Assembly (NCBI GenBank): GCA_944388645.1
Contig: CALXJO010000061.1
Coordinates: 1-6,062 of the forward strand
Length of the DNA stretch: 6,062 nucleotides
Direction of reading: 5' to 3'
Source of the DNA: an uncultured Clostridia bacterium
Lineage (GTDB): Bacteria; Bacillota; Clostridia; TANB77; CAG-508
Shown: piece by piece, positions 4,379 to 6,062 of the stretch
How positions within the stretch are numbered: position 1 is the stretch's first letter
Layout: every line of letters starts with the position of its first letter
Made by a program: the position numbers and the translations under genes
Notes under the pieces: generated by a model
What the model was told of the DNA's origin: nothing
Seen by the model: only the letters and a program-made list of their open reading frames with translations
The model's database searches: none

Positions 4379-6007
4379 ATGATAACAACATTACATATAA
4401 AGAACATAGGAATAATAGATGACTTAATAATTGACTTAAACAAAGGATTAAATGTATTAACAGGAGAAACTGGTGCAGGTAAAACCTTAATTGTTGATTC
4501 TTTAAACATAATAGCTGGGGGAAGATTTTCAAAAGACATGATAAGAAAAGGACAAAATGTTTCGTTTGTAGAGTTATGTTTATACCTACCAAACAATTCA
4601 AACTCAATTGATGGAAACATAATTGTATCAAGAGAAATAAATAATTCAGGTAAAAATTTGTGTAAAATAAATGGTAGACTCGTAACTGTAAATGAACTTA
4701 AAAACTTTATGAAAAATATAATAGATATTCATGGACAGAACGATAATCAAACATTAATGGACACAGAATCTCATACAAAATATTTAGATAAATTCATAGG
4801 AGAAAAAATATTAACAGATTATGAGCAATATATCAATTTATATAACACATATAAAGAATTAAATGAAAAATTAAAAAACAACTATGGGGATGAAAGAGAG
4901 AAACAAAGAAGGTTAGATTTACTTGAATATCAATATAAAGAAATTAAATCAGCTTCTTTAAAAATTGGAGAAGACGAAAAGTTAGAAGAAAAAAGAAAAA
5001 TAATAATGAATTCAGAAAAAGTTGCACAATCTTTAAATACTGTTACAAACAACTTAGAAGGCACAGTAATAGATGTTGTAAATGATTCAATAAGAGCTTT
5101 AGAAAAAATTGAAAATGTAGATGAAAGATATGCACAAAAATTAATAGAGCTAAAAAATATATATTATGAAGTACAAGAGTTGTCTAGAGATGTATCTGAT
5201 ATGCAAGAAGATACATACTTTGATGAACAAGAAAGAAACGAAATTGAAACTCGTTTAGATACAATATATTCATTAAAAAGAAAATACGGTAATACAATAG
5301 AAGAGATATTGCAATATAAGGAAGAACTAGAAAAAGAGATAAACATGATAGAAAATCTAGATGAAGAAAACAGAAGAATAAAAAATAATATAGAAAAAAT
5401 ATCAAAAGAAATGGATATAATATGTAAGAAAATAACATTAGAAAGAAAAGAAAACTCTAAGGTTTTAAATGAGATGATTAATCGTGAATTATCTGAGCTA
5501 GAAATGAAAAACGCAAAATTTAATGCAAAAGTAATAGAAGACAATGAATTTAATATAAATGGAAAAAGCCATGTAGAGTTTCTAATTAGTACTAACATAG
5601 GAGAAGAAGAGAAAAAACTAAATAAAATAGCATCAGGTGGAGAAATGTCTAGAATAATGCTTGCAATAAAAACAGTTCTTTCTAATATAGATGAAGTACC
5701 AGTATTAGTATTTGATGAAATCGACACAGGAATAAGTGGTAAAGCTGCAAACTCTGTTGGCATTAAACTAAGAAAAATATCACAAAATCATCAAGTACTA
5801 ATTGTTACTCATTTAGCAACAATTGCAGCTAAAGGAGAGCACAATTATTACATATATAAAGAAGTAAATGATAACAAAACAAATACCAAAGTTAAACTTT
5901 TAAATGAAGAAGAAACAATAAAAGAAATTGCAAGAATTGCTTCTGGAGAAGTAACACAAATCGCAATATCACATGCAAAGGAACTTAGAGAAAAATATGT
6001 AGCATAA
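4379..6007 (+). CDS. recN: DNA repair protein RecN
   Basis: RecN is an SMC-like ATPase that gathers at DNA double-strand breaks and promotes recombinational repair with RecA. The protein is 542 residues, close to the usual 550-575, and complete. The N-terminal ATPase half has LHIKNIGIIDDLIIDLNKG and Walker A GETGAGKT (29-36), then DIHGQNDNQTLMD, the typical RecN motif. A long charged coiled coil occupies roughly 145-370. The C-terminal half has the ABC signature SGGEMSR (419-425), Walker B VLVFDEID (442-449) with TGISGKAA, and the H-loop TH in VLIVTHLATIAAKGEH. GGGAGG (4366-4371) is well placed before ATG 4379. In many Firmicutes recN lies with tlyA, nadK and argR. Here the upstream neighbour is a group II intron remnant, and recN has its own promoter with a LexA-like box. 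No clear terminator follows. Confidence 0.97.
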   Translation: MITTLHIKNIGIIDDLIIDLNKGLNVLTGETGAGKTLIVDSLNIIAGGRFSKDMIRKGQNVSFVELCLYLPNNSNSIDGNIIVSREINNSGKNLCKINGRLVTVNELKNFMKNIIDIHGQNDNQTLMDTESHTKYLDKFIGEKILTDYEQYINLYNTYKELNEKLKNNYGDEREKQRRLDLLEYQYKEIKSASLKIGEDEKLEEKRKIIMNSEKVAQSLNTVTNNLEGTVIDVVNDSIRALEKIENVDERYAQKLIELKNIYYEVQELSRDVSDMQEDTYFDEQERNEIETRLDTIYSLKRKYGNTIEEILQYKEELEKEINMIENLDEENRRIKNNIEKISKEMDIICKKITLERKENSKVLNEMINRELSELEMKNAKFNAKVIEDNEFNINGKSHVEFLISTNIGEEEKKLNKIASGGEMSRIMLAIKTVLSNIDEVPVLVFDEIDTGISGKAANSVGIKLRKISQNHQVLIVTHLATIAAKGEHNYYIYKEVNDNKTNTKVKLLNEEETIKEIARIASGEVTQIAISHAKELREKYVA

Positions 6008-6013
6008 AAAATA

Positions 6014-6042
6014 TTTACAGATTTGTTTTTCTATTATATAAT
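6014..6042 (+). promoter_or_regulatory. Sigma-A promoter for the gene beyond the window
   Basis: TTTACA (6014-6019), a 17-base spacer and TATAAT (6037-6042) begin seven bases after the recN stop. Transcription would begin near 6049, so the downstream gene probably has its own transcript in addition to any read-through from recN. Confidence 0.75.
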
Positions 6043-6062
6043 ATAAACATTAAAATAGAGAG

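Noticed and set aside
4257..4631. Overlapping minus-strand frames across the recN promoter and 5' end
   Set aside because: They cross a consensus promoter, a LexA-like operator and the conserved Walker A region of recN, and encode no recognisable domain.
5164..5763. 199-codon open frame on the minus strand
   Set aside because: It is antisense to the coiled-coil and C-terminal ATPase part of recN. The composition is a mirror of the lysine/glutamate-rich coding strand, with no start signals.

Overview
The window is very AT-rich, with adenine-rich coding strands, AGGAGG-type ribosome binding sites, a TTG start, sigma-A promoters of TTGACA/TATAAT type and a CCA-encoding tRNA. With RbgA, Mini-ribonuclease III and a LexA-like box of Gram-positive form, this points to a low-GC Firmicute, most likely a clostridial gut-type bacterium. 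The species cannot be told from the sequence.

Layout. 1-1183: the 3' end of a housekeeping operon, ribosome-assembly GTPase rbgA (5' end outside the window) and 23S-rRNA-maturing mrnC, closed by a strong terminator that overlaps the mrnC stop. 1184-1440: no gene; two inverted repeats and the tRNA promoter. 1447-1562: tRNA-Glu(CTC) with its terminator. 1563-1693: a truncated second copy of the tRNA 3' end and terminator (53 bp identical), interrupted by a compact 11-bp hairpin. 1705-1795: a structured remnant resembling part of a group II intron 5' region. 1821-3196: an AAA_14/DUF4143 ATPase with its own promoter and two near-identical palindromic leader repeats. 3350-4231: remnants of two group II introns, one nested in the other. 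4232-6007: recN with a consensus promoter and a LexA-like operator. 6014-6042: a promoter for the next gene.

The most unusual part is 1575-4244. It is an accessory block wedged between the tRNA-Glu and recN and bracketed by a 13-bp direct repeat (TGTACAGGGAATC). In it, the 3' end of an inner group II intron (maturase C-terminus, domain V, domain VI) abuts the reverse-transcriptase gene of an outer intron just where the catalytic YADD motif should be. The outer RT resumes with the residues that normally follow YADD and runs intact to its own stop, followed by its own domains V and VI. Both introns lack their 5' halves here, and the ATPase gene occupies the place where those halves would lie. 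The block therefore reads as a broken intron-within-intron (twintron) with an ATPase gene in the gap.

Functionally, rbgA and mrnC both serve 50S subunit biogenesis, recN serves SOS-controlled double-strand break repair, and the ATPase has no assigned function. Nothing seen amounts to a complete new defence or mobile system; the most notable features are the nested intron junction, the duplicated tRNA end and the paired palindromes at the ATPase promoter.
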